This document shows positions 52,070-61,357 of a DNA stretch of 64,000 nt, in pieces. The position numbers and the translations under genes are program-made. The notes below the pieces were generated by a model. It did not search any database and was not told the origin of the DNA. It saw only the letters and a program-made list of their open reading frames with translations. How positions within the stretch are numbered: the stretch's first letter is position 1; the number at the start of each line of letters is the position of its first letter. The stretch lies in the NCBI GenBank assembly GCA_018672475.1, contig JABHFS010000110.1, positions 1-64,000 on the forward strand, in the 5' to 3' direction. Source of the stretch: Gemmatimonadota bacterium. Lineage in GTDB: Bacteria; Latescibacterota; UBA2968; UBA8231.

Positions 52070-52347
52070 TGCTGCATCGCCAGCTCCGCAATGCCCTCGA
52101 GGATATCTTCGGTGCCCCCTTTATCAGCGAGGCGCTCGAGAACCCGCAAGTCGCACAAAAAATCCTTTACGAACGCCCCGACGAATTCAAATCGACCGTG
52201 CGCGGATTCCAACGGCTCAACTATCAGGACGAGCATACTTCCTACGCGGCCGGCCTAGAGCACGATCTCGGCATAGCGCTGATTTGCGCCCTGCTCGACG
52301 GCAATACCCGCGAACTCGTCTCCGACCTGGGACTCAACTATTTATGA
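52069..52347 (+). CDS. Small hypothetical protein coupled to rhaB (92 aa)
   Basis: 92 aa, soluble, acidic and helical: 'LRNALEDIFGAPFISEALENPQVAQKILYERPDEFKSTVRGFQRLNYQDEHTSYAAGLEHDLGIALICALLDG'. No family is recognised. Its ATG shares a base with the previous stop, and its stop overlaps the rhaB ATG (ATGA). Such double coupling over three genes suggests that the two small proteins work with the kinase, perhaps as regulators or partners, but that is inference. Confidence 0.6.
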   Translation: MLHRQLRNALEDIFGAPFISEALENPQVAQKILYERPDEFKSTVRGFQRLNYQDEHTSYAAGLEHDLGIALICALLDGNTRELVSDLGLNYL

Positions 52348-53813
52348 GCAAGCTGCTCGCCTTCGACTTAGGGGCCGAAAGCGGCCGTGCACTCGTCGGC
52401 CACTTCGACGGCAAACGCCTAGCCTTAGAGGAACTGCATCGCTTTGCCAATGGTCCAGTGCAAATCTTCGACCGCCTCTACTGGGACCCACTGCGCCTCT
52501 TCGCCGAAATGCAGCAGGGCCTGTCGCTCTTCGCCCGCGATCACGGCAAAGACCTCGCATCCATAGGCGTTGACACCTGGGGCGTCGACTTTGCGCTCTT
52601 GGGCCCGGACGATGCGCTTTTGGACAACCCGCGCAACTACCGCGACCCGCGCACCGCCGGCATGCTCGAAGAGGCTTTTTCCCGCATGCCGCGCGAAGAG
52701 ATTTTCTCACATACCGGCGTGCAGTTCATGAAGCTCAACAGCCTCTACCAGCTCTTAGCGATGCGCGATTCCCCGCTATTGCAATCGGCAAACACCCTGC
52801 TGCTGATGGCCGATCTCTTTAACTTCTACTTCACCGGCAACAAGGTCTGCGAGTTTTCCAACGCCACCACCACGCAATTTTACGATCCGCGCAAAAACGC
52901 CTGGTCGACCGAGCTACTCACCGGCCTCGGGCTGCCGACGCATTTTCTACCCGAAATCGTGCAACCCGGCACCGAGGTCGGCAAGCTCCTGCCCTCCATT
53001 GCCTCGGCGACCGGCCTCAACGCCGTACCCGTCATTGCCCCGGCGACGCACGACACCGGCTCGGCGGTCGCCGCGGTGCCCGCCGAAACTCGCGACTACG
53101 CCTATATCAGTTCGGGCACCTGGTCGCTGATGGGCGTCGAACTCGACGAGCCCCTGATCTCCGACAAAGCTCTACAATACAATTTCACCAACGAAGGCGG
53201 CGTCGGGCCGAACTATCGCTTCCTGAAAAATATCATGGGGCTGTGGCTGGTACAAGAATGCCGCCGTGCCTGGCAGCGCGAAGGCCGCGATTTTTCCTAT
53301 GAGCAACTGACCGCCATGGCCCGCGACGCCGTGCCCTTTGTCGCGCTGATCGAGCCCGACGACGAGCGCTTTATCACCCCCGGCGATATGCCCGCCCGAA
53401 TCCGCGCTTACTGCGAAGAGACTAGTCAAAATGTGCCCGCCGACGAGGGGCAGATGATTCGCATCGTGCTCGAAAGCCTGGCGCTAAAATACCGCTACGT
53501 GCTCGAAAGCCTCGAGACCATCCTCGGCCGACGCCTCGAATGCATCCACATCGTCGGTGGCGGAATCCAGAATCGCCTGCTCTGCCAGTTTACCGCCTCG
53601 GCCGCCGGACGGCAGGTCATCGCCGGACCGCTCGAAGCGACCGGCATCGGCAACCTGCTGCTGCAACTTATCGGCCTGGGCCAACTCGCCTCACTGGCCG
53701 AAGCCCGCCAAGTCGTGCGCGACTCCTTTGATCCGGAGGTCTACCAGCCCGAGCAATCGGCGAACTGGGACGCCGCCTACGACCGTTTCCGCCGCCTATT
53801 GCCCCTCGTCTGA
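52344..53813 (+). CDS. rhaB: Rhamnulokinase-like FGGY carbohydrate kinase
   Basis: 489 aa from ATG 52344; the longer track ORF (52002) reads through the two small ORFs out of frame. The FGGY kinase fold has '[20 protein letters not shown]' (phosphate 1 loop), '[32 protein letters not shown]' (typical rhamnulokinase), '[37 protein letters not shown]', '[31 protein letters not shown]' and '[43 protein letters not shown]'. It phosphorylates rhamnulose (or a related ketose). No rhaA or rhaD is in the window. Confidence 0.9.
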   Translation: MSKLLAFDLGAESGRALVGHFDGKRLALEELHRFANGPVQIFDRLYWDPLRLFAEMQQGLSLFARDHGKDLASIGVDTWGVDFALLGPDDALLDNPRNYRDPRTAGMLEEAFSRMPREEIFSHTGVQFMKLNSLYQLLAMRDSPLLQSANTLLLMADLFNFYFTGNKVCEFSNATTTQFYDPRKNAWSTELLTGLGLPTHFLPEIVQPGTEVGKLLPSIASATGLNAVPVIAPATHDTGSAVAAVPAETRDYAYISSGTWSLMGVELDEPLISDKALQYNFTNEGGVGPNYRFLKNIMGLWLVQECRRAWQREGRDFSYEQLTAMARDAVPFVALIEPDDERFITPGDMPARIRAYCEETSQNVPADEGQMIRIVLESLALKYRYVLESLETILGRRLECIHIVGGGIQNRLLCQFTASAAGRQVIAGPLEATGIGNLLLQLIGLGQLASLAEARQVVRDSFDPEVYQPEQSANWDAAYDRFRRLLPLV

Positions 53814-53914
53814 CGCTAGCTGGAACCGCAGCAGCCCTTCCACCGTTCTATTTAAGAGTCCGCGTCCACCGCAGGGCGCACTATTCTCCCTTACGCCAAG
53901 CTTACCAACGAGTT

Positions 53915-54757
53915 ATGGCCAAAATAAATCCAGATGCGTCGGGCTCGGTAGAGTCCTATTGGCGCGATATCCAGGACTTCCAACCCCTAAGCCGCCAGCG
54001 CGAATCCGAGCTTACCGCCAGAGCCCGCGCCGGTGACGAGCACGCCATGCACCAAATGGTCGAAGCCAATCTGCGTTTCGTCGTCAGTATAGCCAAAGGT
54101 TATAATGGCCGAGGACTATCCTTTAGCGAGCTGATTTCGGAGGGCAATGTCGGATTGATAGAAGCGGTCAAGCGCTTCGACGAATCCCGCGGCTTTAAAT
54201 TCATCACTTATGCCGTCTGGTGGATCCGTCAGGCCATTCTCAAAGCCCTGGCCGAAGACAGCAAAATCGCCCGGCCGCCGATGAGCCAAGTCAACGATTT
54301 GCAAAAAATCGAGCGGAAAATGAGTGTTCTCGCGCAAGAGCTGGGCCGTTATCCGACCCTCGACGAGCTCTCCTATTCCGCCGAAATATCGCTGGACAGG
54401 ACACGTAACGCCCTCGATATCGCCCAGAGCGACGTCTCTTTAGACCTCCCCTCCTTTCCCGACGACAGCGAACCTCTGGGAGCCTCTTTTCCCGATACAG
54501 CGCCCGATCCAGCCGATTCCTTCGAGCGCACCGCACTCTCCACAACCCTGCGCGCCTGCCTCGACTTGCTCGACAACCGCGAGGATCTGATCATCCGCGC
54601 CTACTTCGGCCTCGACGACCAGGCCCCTCTGACCCTCGAGCAAATCGGCACGCAATTGAGCCTCACCCGAGAGCGGGTCCGCCAGCTCAGAGATCGGGCA
54701 CTAGAAAAAATGCGCGCCGGCTGTGGAGATTTGTTGATCGAACTCTCCAGCAATTAA
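53915..54757 (+). CDS. Primary-type sigma-70 factor (short, no region 1.1)
   Basis: 280 aa. Region 1.2 '[53 protein letters not shown]', region 2 '[48 protein letters not shown]', region 3 '[37 protein letters not shown]' and region 4 '[31 protein letters not shown]' are all present. Sigma factors of this size serve as the primary sigma in Bacteroidetes and relatives, and RpoS-like secondary sigmas also have this form, so housekeeping or secondary status cannot be decided. A 32-residue acidic linker precedes region 4. Confidence 0.92.
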   Translation: MAKINPDASGSVESYWRDIQDFQPLSRQRESELTARARAGDEHAMHQMVEANLRFVVSIAKGYNGRGLSFSELISEGNVGLIEAVKRFDESRGFKFITYAVWWIRQAILKALAEDSKIARPPMSQVNDLQKIERKMSVLAQELGRYPTLDELSYSAEISLDRTRNALDIAQSDVSLDLPSFPDDSEPLGASFPDTAPDPADSFERTALSTTLRACLDLLDNREDLIIRAYFGLDDQAPLTLEQIGTQLSLTRERVRQLRDRALEKMRAGCGDLLIELSSN

Positions 54758-54849
54758 GCGCTTGCAATCTATTTTATACCTTGTAGCGGCACCCTTGTGG
54801 CACTTTCGCCCCACATCGTGGGACGGCGAGGATCACAACCTAATTACAC

Positions 54850-54883
54850 TGCCCTTGATCAGGGGCACCAAAAAGCTTTTTTT
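54850..54883 (+). terminator. Candidate terminator after the sigma factor gene
   Basis: TGCCCTTGA-TCAGGGGCA is a nine-pair hairpin with one G-T pair, followed by 'CCAAAAAGC' and seven Ts. Confidence 0.5.
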
Positions 54884-54932
54884 ATAGCCATTCTCCGGAA
54901 TTGTCTATAGACCTATTCTTAAAGAGACCCCT

Positions 54933-55760
54933 GTGCGCTATAATTTAGCCGATCTTCATATGCATTCCTTTTGCTCCGATGGTTTGCGGACTCCGACCCA
55001 AGCAGTCGAGGAGGCCTGCGAAGCGGGCTTACAAGCGATTAGCTTAACCGACCACGATACGGTCGAAGGTATTCCGGAGGCCACCGAGGCCGGAAAACGT
55101 CTGGGCATGGAAGTCATTCCCGGCACCGAGCTCAGTGCCCATGTCCGCGAGCGCGAAGTCCATATCCTCGCCTATTGCATCGATTGCAGCGACGACCAGT
55201 TCGGCACCAATCTCGAAAAGGCCTTCGAGTCGCGCTATCAGCGCGGCGTCGCAATCGTCGAAAAACTCAACGGCCTAGGCCTGGACGTCAGTCTCGACGA
55301 AGTGCTAGAACAAGCCAACGGCAGCCCGCTCGGGCGGCCCCATATCGCCGCCGCATTGGTCAAAAAAGGCCTGGTCGCCGACAAGAACGAAGCCTTTAAC
55401 CGCTATATCGGCGATCGTGGGCCCGCTTTCAAAGCGAAACCCTATACATCCGCCGAAGACGTTATCGCCCTGATTCACCGCACCGGGGGTGTCGCGGTAC
55501 TCGCCCATCCCGGCGCCAGCCTGCACGAGGGCATTATCCAACAACTCGTCTCCTTCGGGCTCGACGGCGTCGAGGTCTTCCACCCCGCCCACCAACCACC
55601 GCAAATCGACTTCTACAACCAACTCGCCGATCGCCATGGGCTGCTCAAGTCCGGTGGCTCCGACAGCCACGGCAATGTCGACGGCACGCGCATCGGCGAC
55701 TACGGTGTCGGCTACGAGGTGATCGAAGCGATGCGCGAACGGGCTGCCACCTATGTTTGA
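54933..55760 (+). CDS. PHP-domain phosphoesterase (RNase AM/YciV-like)
   Basis: 275 aa, GTG start with AAAGAG upstream. Metal-binding motifs of the PHP fold are complete: 'NLADLHMHSFCSDG' (H-x-H), 'ISLTDHDTVEG', 'VIPGTELSA', 'VHILAYCID', 'RPHIAAALV', 'VAVLAHPGA', 'DGVEVFHPAHQPPQ' and 'SGGSDSHGN'. E. coli YciV of this type trims the 5' ends of rRNA and degrades short RNA and 3'-phosphoadenosine phosphates. It lies 39 bp before the surface cassette and may share its transcript. Confidence 0.92.
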   Translation: MRYNLADLHMHSFCSDGLRTPTQAVEEACEAGLQAISLTDHDTVEGIPEATEAGKRLGMEVIPGTELSAHVREREVHILAYCIDCSDDQFGTNLEKAFESRYQRGVAIVEKLNGLGLDVSLDEVLEQANGSPLGRPHIAAALVKKGLVADKNEAFNRYIGDRGPAFKAKPYTSAEDVIALIHRTGGVAVLAHPGASLHEGIIQQLVSFGLDGVEVFHPAHQPPQIDFYNQLADRHGLLKSGGSDSHGNVDGTRIGDYGVGYEVIEAMRERAATYV

Positions 55761-55799
55761 ACCACTCCGCACCCGGCACGAGGTAAAAATAAGCGCTTG

Positions 55800-57467
55800 A
55801 TGATATCTCTCTCCCGATTCAACTATATCTCCGTCTTTTTTTCGCTTTTCATCCTTATTTCGCTGCATATCTCGCCTGCCCACGCGGCACGCCCCCAGCG
55901 CTTTCACCAAAGCTCCGAACCGATTCGCGGCCTCTTCGGCGCCGAAATCGGCGATGTGGTCTGGAGCGGGCGCTATCTATGGGTCGGCACCGAAAGCGGG
56001 GTCGCTCGTCTCGATCCGGCGGTAAGCAGCGGGCTCAGCGCCTCTGACTGGGTCACCTTTACCGCCCTCAATGGCCTTGGTCGCGGCGCGATCAGCGCGC
56101 TCGACGCTAGCGGCGACACGGTGTGGGTCGCGACCCTGATCGACACCACCATCACAGGACAAGGAACGGCCCAAGCCGGTACCGGGCTGAGTTTTTCCCA
56201 CGACGGCGGGCGCTCTTGGAGCCATATCTCCAACGAGTTTATCTTCGATCCGAGCAAACCCGGTTTTGAGCGCAGCCCCGGCACCACTATTCTCAATGGT
56301 TGTTTCGATCTCTCGCTCGACGGCGAGGCCATCTACGCGGCCTTTTTCGCCGGCTCGACGGTCCGCTCGCTCGACCAAGGCCAGACCTGGCAACCCTTCA
56401 TACCCGGCGGTGCGACCAAGCTCGTCTACTTCGCCGGCGAAACCGCCGCCGACAGCCTGCAGATTCTCGCCGACAGCCTCGCACGCGAAAGCGGCGACCC
56501 AGCCCTTATCGCTGAATTGCGCGTCGGCGCCGACAGTCTCGCCAGTCTAGAGCTTTTGCACCGCACCTTTTCGGTCGTCGCGCACGGCGACACCGTCTGG
56601 ATCGGCACCTCCAGCGGCATCTCCTTTACCTTGGACGGTGGCCAAAGCTGGAAGAACGCCAAGGTGCGCTTAGATGAAACGGGCAACCCACTACCGGGCA
56701 ACCCGTCGGGCAATTGGGTCGTGGCGATGGAGCGCATGGTTCTTCCCGACGGCTCCACCGCACTTTGGGCCGGCACCAACACCACTCCCTTACCCGGCCA
56801 GACCCAAGCCATCAGTGTTAGCCGCGATCTCGGCCAGACCTGGGCCCACACCGGTCCGACCTTCGCCTGGGATTTCGCCTTCACCCCCAACTTCGTCTGG
56901 GCCGGCACGGCCCAAGGGCTTCTAGCCAGCCGTGACCCGGCCTTGCCGCTCGACGCTGCACGCGACTGGGAAAGTATCGAAGTCGCCGATGGGCAACCGC
57001 TAGAAGGCACCTTTGTAGGGCTCGAACGCGTCGGCGACGTGCTGTGGGCCGGTGCCGAAAAGGGTTTGGGACGCTCTGAGGACGAAGGCGGCACCTGGCG
57101 CATTATTCGCGACCTGATCCGCACCCGATCAATCGACACCGGCAACTTCGTCGGCACCGGCGGCGTCCAGGATAGTACCGCGCGGACCTACGCCGCACCC
57201 AATCCCTTCGCCCCTTCGCGTGATACGGCAACTCTCGTCTTCAGCCTGGAAAAAGAAGCCGATGTCTCCATTGCCATTTACGATTTCGCCAGCCGTTTAG
57301 TTCGCGACCTGATCTCGGCCGAGCCCTTCGCCGGCGGCGCCGACCACCGTGTCGCCTGGGACGGCACCGACCAAGACGGCCAGGCCGTCGCCAATGGCAC
57401 GTATTTTTATCGCATCCAACTCAGCACCGGCCAAATGGCCTTCGGCAAAGTAGTGGTACTCGATTGA
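55800..57467 (+). CDS. Secreted beta-propeller protein with C-terminal FlgD-like Ig domain
   Basis: 555 aa from ATG 55800 (the track begins at a TTG one codon earlier). Signal peptide up to 'ISPAHA'. Residues 45-450 are a BNR/sialidase-type propeller with repeats such as 'SFSHDGGRSWSHI', 'SLDQGQTWQPF', 'FTLDGGQSWKNA', 'SRDLGQTWAHT' and 'EDEGGTWRII'. The last 85 residues are a FlgD-like Ig tail: 'APNPFAPSRDTATLVFSLEKEADVSIAIYDFASRLVRDLIS', 'HRVAWDGTDQDGQAVANGTYFYRIQLSTGQMAFGKVVVL'. Its stop overlaps the TTG start of a PorV-like barrel, the key link of the surface cassette. Confidence 0.87.
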   Translation: MISLSRFNYISVFFSLFILISLHISPAHAARPQRFHQSSEPIRGLFGAEIGDVVWSGRYLWVGTESGVARLDPAVSSGLSASDWVTFTALNGLGRGAISALDASGDTVWVATLIDTTITGQGTAQAGTGLSFSHDGGRSWSHISNEFIFDPSKPGFERSPGTTILNGCFDLSLDGEAIYAAFFAGSTVRSLDQGQTWQPFIPGGATKLVYFAGETAADSLQILADSLARESGDPALIAELRVGADSLASLELLHRTFSVVAHGDTVWIGTSSGISFTLDGGQSWKNAKVRLDETGNPLPGNPSGNWVVAMERMVLPDGSTALWAGTNTTPLPGQTQAISVSRDLGQTWAHTGPTFAWDFAFTPNFVWAGTAQGLLASRDPALPLDAARDWESIEVADGQPLEGTFVGLERVGDVLWAGAEKGLGRSEDEGGTWRIIRDLIRTRSIDTGNFVGTGGVQDSTARTYAAPNPFAPSRDTATLVFSLEKEADVSIAIYDFASRLVRDLISAEPFAGGADHRVAWDGTDQDGQAVANGTYFYRIQLSTGQMAFGKVVVLD

Positions 57468-58384
57468 AAAGCCTCTGCACTCTTCTGCTCTGTTCGCTTG
57501 TCACGACCGCGCAGGCGGCCGATTTCGCCGCCGCCTTTCTCGAAACGGGCCTGGGTACCCGCGGCCTGGGGATGGGCGCCTTCGTCGCCACGGTCGACGA
57601 CGCCTCAGCCCCCTACTGGAACCCCGCCGGCCTTGCCCGTTCGCGTGGCAGCACGGTCCAGTCTTCGCTCCAGTCACTTTCACAAGACCGCCTGCAAAAT
57701 AGCGCATCTTTCGCGCTCAACCCCCGCGGTGACATGGGTTTCGGCATCGCCTGGTCGCACGCTTCCGTAGATGGGATCGAAGGCCGCACCTCCAATGGCC
57801 AATTCACCGGCTCCATCGAAGACGGGGCCAATGCCTTTATCGTCGCGGTGGGCCGCACCGTAGGGCCGCGCCTGTCCGTCGGTTTTGCGATGAAGATCTT
57901 CAACCAGACGATTGATACCCCTTTCTCGTCGGCGGCCACCGCCAATGGCAGCGGTTTCGACCTCGGTGCCCAGTTCCGCGTTTCCGAGCGCACCTGGCTT
58001 GGCGCCGGCGTCCGCAATCTCGGCGCCAAACTCGATTGGAAAGTTCCCCGGGCCAATCAGCAGTCGAGCGCCACTGAAGACCAACTACCGCGCGTCCTAC
58101 TGCTCGGCGCCTCGCACCAGCCCCTAACCGGGCTGACCTTGGCCGCCGAATTCCGCGCCGACGACGAGCAGAGCGCCACTCTAGGCGCCGAATGGACCCT
58201 GAGCCCCCTGCTCACCTTGCGCGGCGGCCTCAACCGCCTGGGTACCGAAGACGGCAGCCTGCTTTCCGCCGGGCTGACCCTGCGCCCGATGCGCATCAAG
58301 ACCCTGCAATTCCACTACGCCTACCTCGCCGACCCCCTCGAAGCCGGGGGTCGCACGACCATCGGCCTGGCGCTGGCGTTCTAA
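57464..58384 (+). CDS. PorV/PorQ-family outer-membrane beta-barrel (1)
   Basis: 306 aa, TTG start overlapping the previous stop (TTGA). Signal peptide 'LLCSLVTTAQA'. The N-terminal motif 'AAFLETGLGTRGLGMGAFVATVDDASAPYWNPAGLA' is the hallmark of PorV/PorQ/UPF0164 proteins, and the rest alternates as a 14-strand barrel ('DMGFGIAWSHA', 'RLSVGFAMKIFNQTID', 'GFDLGAQFRVSERTWLGAGVRNLG', 'GLTLAAEFRADDEQSATLGAEWTL'), with a final F. PorV is the outer-membrane shuttle of the type IX secretion system in Bacteroidetes. No porU is in the window. Confidence 0.85.
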   Translation: MKSLCTLLLCSLVTTAQAADFAAAFLETGLGTRGLGMGAFVATVDDASAPYWNPAGLARSRGSTVQSSLQSLSQDRLQNSASFALNPRGDMGFGIAWSHASVDGIEGRTSNGQFTGSIEDGANAFIVAVGRTVGPRLSVGFAMKIFNQTIDTPFSSAATANGSGFDLGAQFRVSERTWLGAGVRNLGAKLDWKVPRANQQSSATEDQLPRVLLLGASHQPLTGLTLAAEFRADDEQSATLGAEWTLSPLLTLRGGLNRLGTEDGSLLSAGLTLRPMRIKTLQFHYAYLADPLEAGGRTTIGLALAF

Positions 58385-58392
58385 GGAGCCCT

Positions 58393-59247
58393 ATGCGTCT
58401 CTTGTTCGCCGTGCTTTTGGCCTTACCCGTCACCCTGTCCGCCACTGGGCTGCCCTCGTTGCGCCTTAGCGGCGGCGCGCGCGCCGCCGCGCTGGCCGAA
58501 GCCGTCACCGCCCTCCCCGATGCGCAGGCCCTCAACCCGGCCGCCCTGCAATCGCGCGGACAAAGCGCCGCCTTCAGCCACGCCACCTGGATACAGGGCA
58601 CCCGCCAAGATTACCTGCACCTGGCCTGGGCCCGCGGACAAAGCGTCTGGGGACTCTCCGGCCAGCTCTGGCAGACCGACGACCTCGAACGCCGTACCGG
58701 CCCTTCCACCGCCCCTCTGGGCCATTTCGGCGTCTATGAGGGCGCCGCCGGCCTTAGTTACGCCCGCCGTATGGATCGCTTGCGCGTCGGACTGCGCTTG
58801 AACGTCATCCGCCAATCGATCTCCACCGACAACGCCAGCGGCGCAAGCGCCGATTTCGGCCTGATCTACGCCATCGATCCGCGCCTGCACTTCGGGGCGA
58901 GCCTGCGCAACCTCGGCAGCATGGGCAAACTCAACCGCCAAGCGACCGATCTGCCGCTCGAAGCCCGCCTCGGCGCCGCCTACACCGGCCTCACCGACCT
59001 TCTAATCACAGTCGAAGCGCAACAAGCCCGCGACGGAGACCTCACGTTCCATCTAGGCGGCGAATACCACGCCGGCGAGCGCTTGCGCTTGCGCACGGGC
59101 TATCAGCATACGGAAAACCGCAATCTCTCGGCCGGCCTCGGCCTAGTGACCGGGCGCTGGATCATCGACTACGCCTATGTGCCCTTTAGCTCGGGCCTCG
59201 GCGACGCACACCGGATCACCCTGCTGCTCGAAAGCCCTTCCTTGTGA
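58393..59247 (+). CDS. PorV/PorQ-family outer-membrane beta-barrel (2)
   Basis: 284 aa from ATG 58393 with AAGGAG 6 nt upstream; the track start (58192) lies inside the previous gene. Signal peptide 'LFAVLLALPVTLSATG'. The motif 'LRLSGGARAAALAEAVTALPDAQALNPAAL' is a PorQ-like version of the first gene's. Barrel strands include 'DYLHLAWARGQSVWGLSGQLWQ', 'LSYARRMDRLRVGLRLNVIRQSI', 'SADFGLIYAIDPRLHFGASLRNLG' and 'WIIDYAYVPFSSGLGDAHRITLLLE'. The pair of barrels is divergent in sequence, so each may have a distinct client. GTG of the next gene overlaps its stop. Confidence 0.83.
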   Translation: MRLLFAVLLALPVTLSATGLPSLRLSGGARAAALAEAVTALPDAQALNPAALQSRGQSAAFSHATWIQGTRQDYLHLAWARGQSVWGLSGQLWQTDDLERRTGPSTAPLGHFGVYEGAAGLSYARRMDRLRVGLRLNVIRQSISTDNASGASADFGLIYAIDPRLHFGASLRNLGSMGKLNRQATDLPLEARLGAAYTGLTDLLITVEAQQARDGDLTFHLGGEYHAGERLRLRTGYQHTENRNLSAGLGLVTGRWIIDYAYVPFSSGLGDAHRITLLLESPSL

Positions 59248-60230
59248 ACTTCTGGCGCAAAACCGTCCCCCTGCTGCCGCCACCGGCCACCGAATTGGCG
59301 CCGCTCGGACAGTCGATCTGGACTCCAACCGCCCCCGCCAAAAGCAGCATCTCTCGCCCTTGGGTCCACCTACTGCTCTTTGCCCTGACCATGTTTTCGA
59401 TGACCGCCGCCGGAGCCATGCAACAAGGCGTCGACCCCCTGAGCAGCATACAAGCATTGGTCCACCTCGTCGAAGGCCTGCCCTTCGCCGCGACTCTGCT
59501 CTTTATCCTCACCGTACACGAGTTCGGCCATTATTTTGCCGCGCGTCACTGGGGCGTCAAAGCTTCATTGCCTTACTTCCTGCCCCTGCCCTATATCTCC
59601 TTCTTGGGTACCCTGGGCGCCGTCATAAAAATCCACTCCCCCATCCCGCACAAAAGGGCTTTGCTCGATATCGGCGCCGCCGGGCCGCTGGCCGGTTTCG
59701 TCATCGCGCTCATCGCCTGCTTCGCGGGGCTGGCCCATTCATCCATCGTCTCGACCGATGCCTTCCACGTCTACCCCATCGAATTGGGGTCGCCACTGCT
59801 CTTCAGTGGGATCGCGGCCTTAGTCCTGCCCGAAATAGGCCCCAACCAATTGGTGCTCCTGAACCCGGTGGCCTTCGCCGGCTGGGTCGGCCTTTTTATC
59901 ACCGCCTTCAACCTCTTCCCCATCGGCCAACTCGACGGCGGACATATTGTCTACGCGCTCTTCGGGTCCTGGCACCGCCATATCGCCCGCACCGCCTACG
60001 CGATCTTGCTAGGCATGGGGGTCTATGGTATTTTATCACTGATATGGGAACTACCTCAAGGCTGGCCGGGCTGGTTGGCATTGGCCTTTTTTCTCGCGAT
60101 TTTCGGCAAAAATCATCCAGCCCCCTACGACACCTTTACCTCACTGGACCCCCGGCGACGCCTGGTCGGCTATCTCTGCCTGCTAATCTTCGTCGTCTGT
60201 TTCGCCCCCGTCCCCTTCGCCACCTCTTGA
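59244..60230 (+). CDS. Site-2 protease family membrane metalloprotease (M50)
   Basis: 328 aa, GTG start in GTGA. Zinc motifs: 'LTVHEFGHYFAARHWGVK' and 'FPIGQLDGGHIVYALFG'. About seven TM helices; no PDZ or CBS domain. This architecture resembles the plant-chloroplast EGY-like and bacterial sll-type S2P group ('PYFLPLPYISFLGTLGAVIKIHSPIPHKRALLDIGAAGPLAGF') rather than RseP. It would cleave a membrane-bound or lipoprotein substrate. Within this cassette it could process a surface protein or regulator. Confidence 0.9.
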   Translation: MNFWRKTVPLLPPPATELAPLGQSIWTPTAPAKSSISRPWVHLLLFALTMFSMTAAGAMQQGVDPLSSIQALVHLVEGLPFAATLLFILTVHEFGHYFAARHWGVKASLPYFLPLPYISFLGTLGAVIKIHSPIPHKRALLDIGAAGPLAGFVIALIACFAGLAHSSIVSTDAFHVYPIELGSPLLFSGIAALVLPEIGPNQLVLLNPVAFAGWVGLFITAFNLFPIGQLDGGHIVYALFGSWHRHIARTAYAILLGMGVYGILSLIWELPQGWPGWLALAFFLAIFGKNHPAPYDTFTSLDPRRRLVGYLCLLIFVVCFAPVPFATS

Positions 60231-60994
60231 AAACTTTAGCGCTGCGACCACTGCCCTATCTGCTCTTAATCGTTTTTGCCGGCTGCGGTCTCGGCGACAG
60301 CGAGTTAGTCGACTGCCGTTGCGCGCCCGATACCAGCGCCCTGCTCTTCCCGCATTGCGACACTGTCGACAACCAGACAGCGCGCTCCGACGCCACGAGC
60401 CCACTGTCGACACAAGTCCCCGACTGCCCCAGCGGCCAACAGCTCTTCCTGCTCGAACGCATCCGGCCCGAGTCGGTACTGGCCAATCTCCGTTCGATCT
60501 TCCAGGCCCAGCCCGAAACCCGCAGCCCCGAACAGTATATGGACCAGTTCGCCCCCGATTTCACCTTCATCCCCGACGCCGAAGACATCGATCTGCACCC
60601 CGAGATCTACGACGCCGGCCGCGATACGCTCTGGGGCGCGGAACAGGAGCGTAGCTTCGCCCGCGCGATCCTCGACCCGGAGCGCATCCAGAGCGCGCGT
60701 TTCGCCCGTTGGTTTTCGGCCTCCAGGGACGAGCGCATCCCCTCCGAAGACCAGTTGAACGAAACGTTTATTTTTCCTTACGAGGTCGAGTTTGTAGAGT
60801 TGGTGGCTGCCGCGGAGGGCGACACGACGGGCACGACGCTCAACATAATCGGCGTCAAGGGGTTTATGGAGGTAGATCTGGTGACACCGACAGTGGAGAA
60901 TCCGGTGTGGACGGTGAAAGCTTGGCGGGATCAGCGCGATCGGGCTTCGGCGAAGTTCTCTTGGGGAGAGTTGCGGGCGATTTTTGCGCGGTAG
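60227..60994 (+). CDS. Lipoprotein, end of the surface cassette
   Basis: 255 aa from TTG 60227 in TTGA; the ORF track shows it only inside a longer frame (59177) that starts within the preceding genes. 'LPYLLLIVFAGCGLGD' is a lipoprotein signal. The body has the layout seen in a group of FCB lipoproteins: 'PESVLANLRSIFQAQPETRSPEQYMDQFAPDFTFIPD', 'GAEQERSFARAILDPERI' and 'VKAWRDQRDRASAKFSWGELRAIF', an NTF2-like pattern. The lipoprotein at 61358 has a similar core ('TPEILLDNLARAMRDRDKDLYETLL'). No activity is known. Confidence 0.75.
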   Translation: MKTLALRPLPYLLLIVFAGCGLGDSELVDCRCAPDTSALLFPHCDTVDNQTARSDATSPLSTQVPDCPSGQQLFLLERIRPESVLANLRSIFQAQPETRSPEQYMDQFAPDFTFIPDAEDIDLHPEIYDAGRDTLWGAEQERSFARAILDPERIQSARFARWFSASRDERIPSEDQLNETFIFPYEVEFVELVAAAEGDTTGTTLNIIGVKGFMEVDLVTPTVENPVWTVKAWRDQRDRASAKFSWGELRAIFAR

Positions 60995-61357
60995 CGGTTC
61001 TCCCGCAGTTCTTAATGAGAAAACTTGGAGGCGGTAGAAGAAGATTCATGGGCCCGGATGAACGCTGCGCTCAGCGAGTTAGGCCGCACGACAAGACCAT
61101 CGCCATAACAGCAAGCTCCTCATCCACTCCCAAGCCCAAAACCAAGGTTGCCTGCAACCACTTTCCCTCTCAAAACTGAGTGTTGACCAGCGAGAGGGTC
61201 GCCGCGCAGCGCACACCCCACTCCAAACTTTTGATAATAATCCGCCCACTTAGTACTTTTATATAGCTATGGCCAACTCGCCTGATTTATGTGATATATA
61301 AAACTTAGATACAAAGACTTAAACAAAGCCGTTTCCGCAACAAAATACGGAGAAACA
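60995..61357. other. Intergenic region before the second lipoprotein
   Basis: 363 bp contain no supported gene. A 7-bp inverted repeat (CCCTCTC 61165-61171/GAGAGGG 61192-61198) lies mid-way and is too weak to call a terminator. A candidate promoter is at 61231-61259. Confidence 0.4.
61231..61259 (+). promoter_or_regulatory. Candidate promoter of the 61358 lipoprotein operon
   Basis: TTGATA (61231-61236), 17-bp spacer, TACTTT (61254-61259), followed by an A/T-rich stretch. The 5' UTR would be about 90 nt, with ACGGAG as ribosome site before the ATG. Confidence 0.45.

Noticed and set aside
52002-52343. N-terminal extension of the rhaB ORF
   Set aside because: Arg/Pro-rich translation overlapping two coupled small ORFs. 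rhaB homology begins at 52344.
59177-60226. N-terminal extension of the 60227 lipoprotein ORF
   Set aside because: It reads through the M50 protease out of frame. The lipobox signal begins at TTG 60227.
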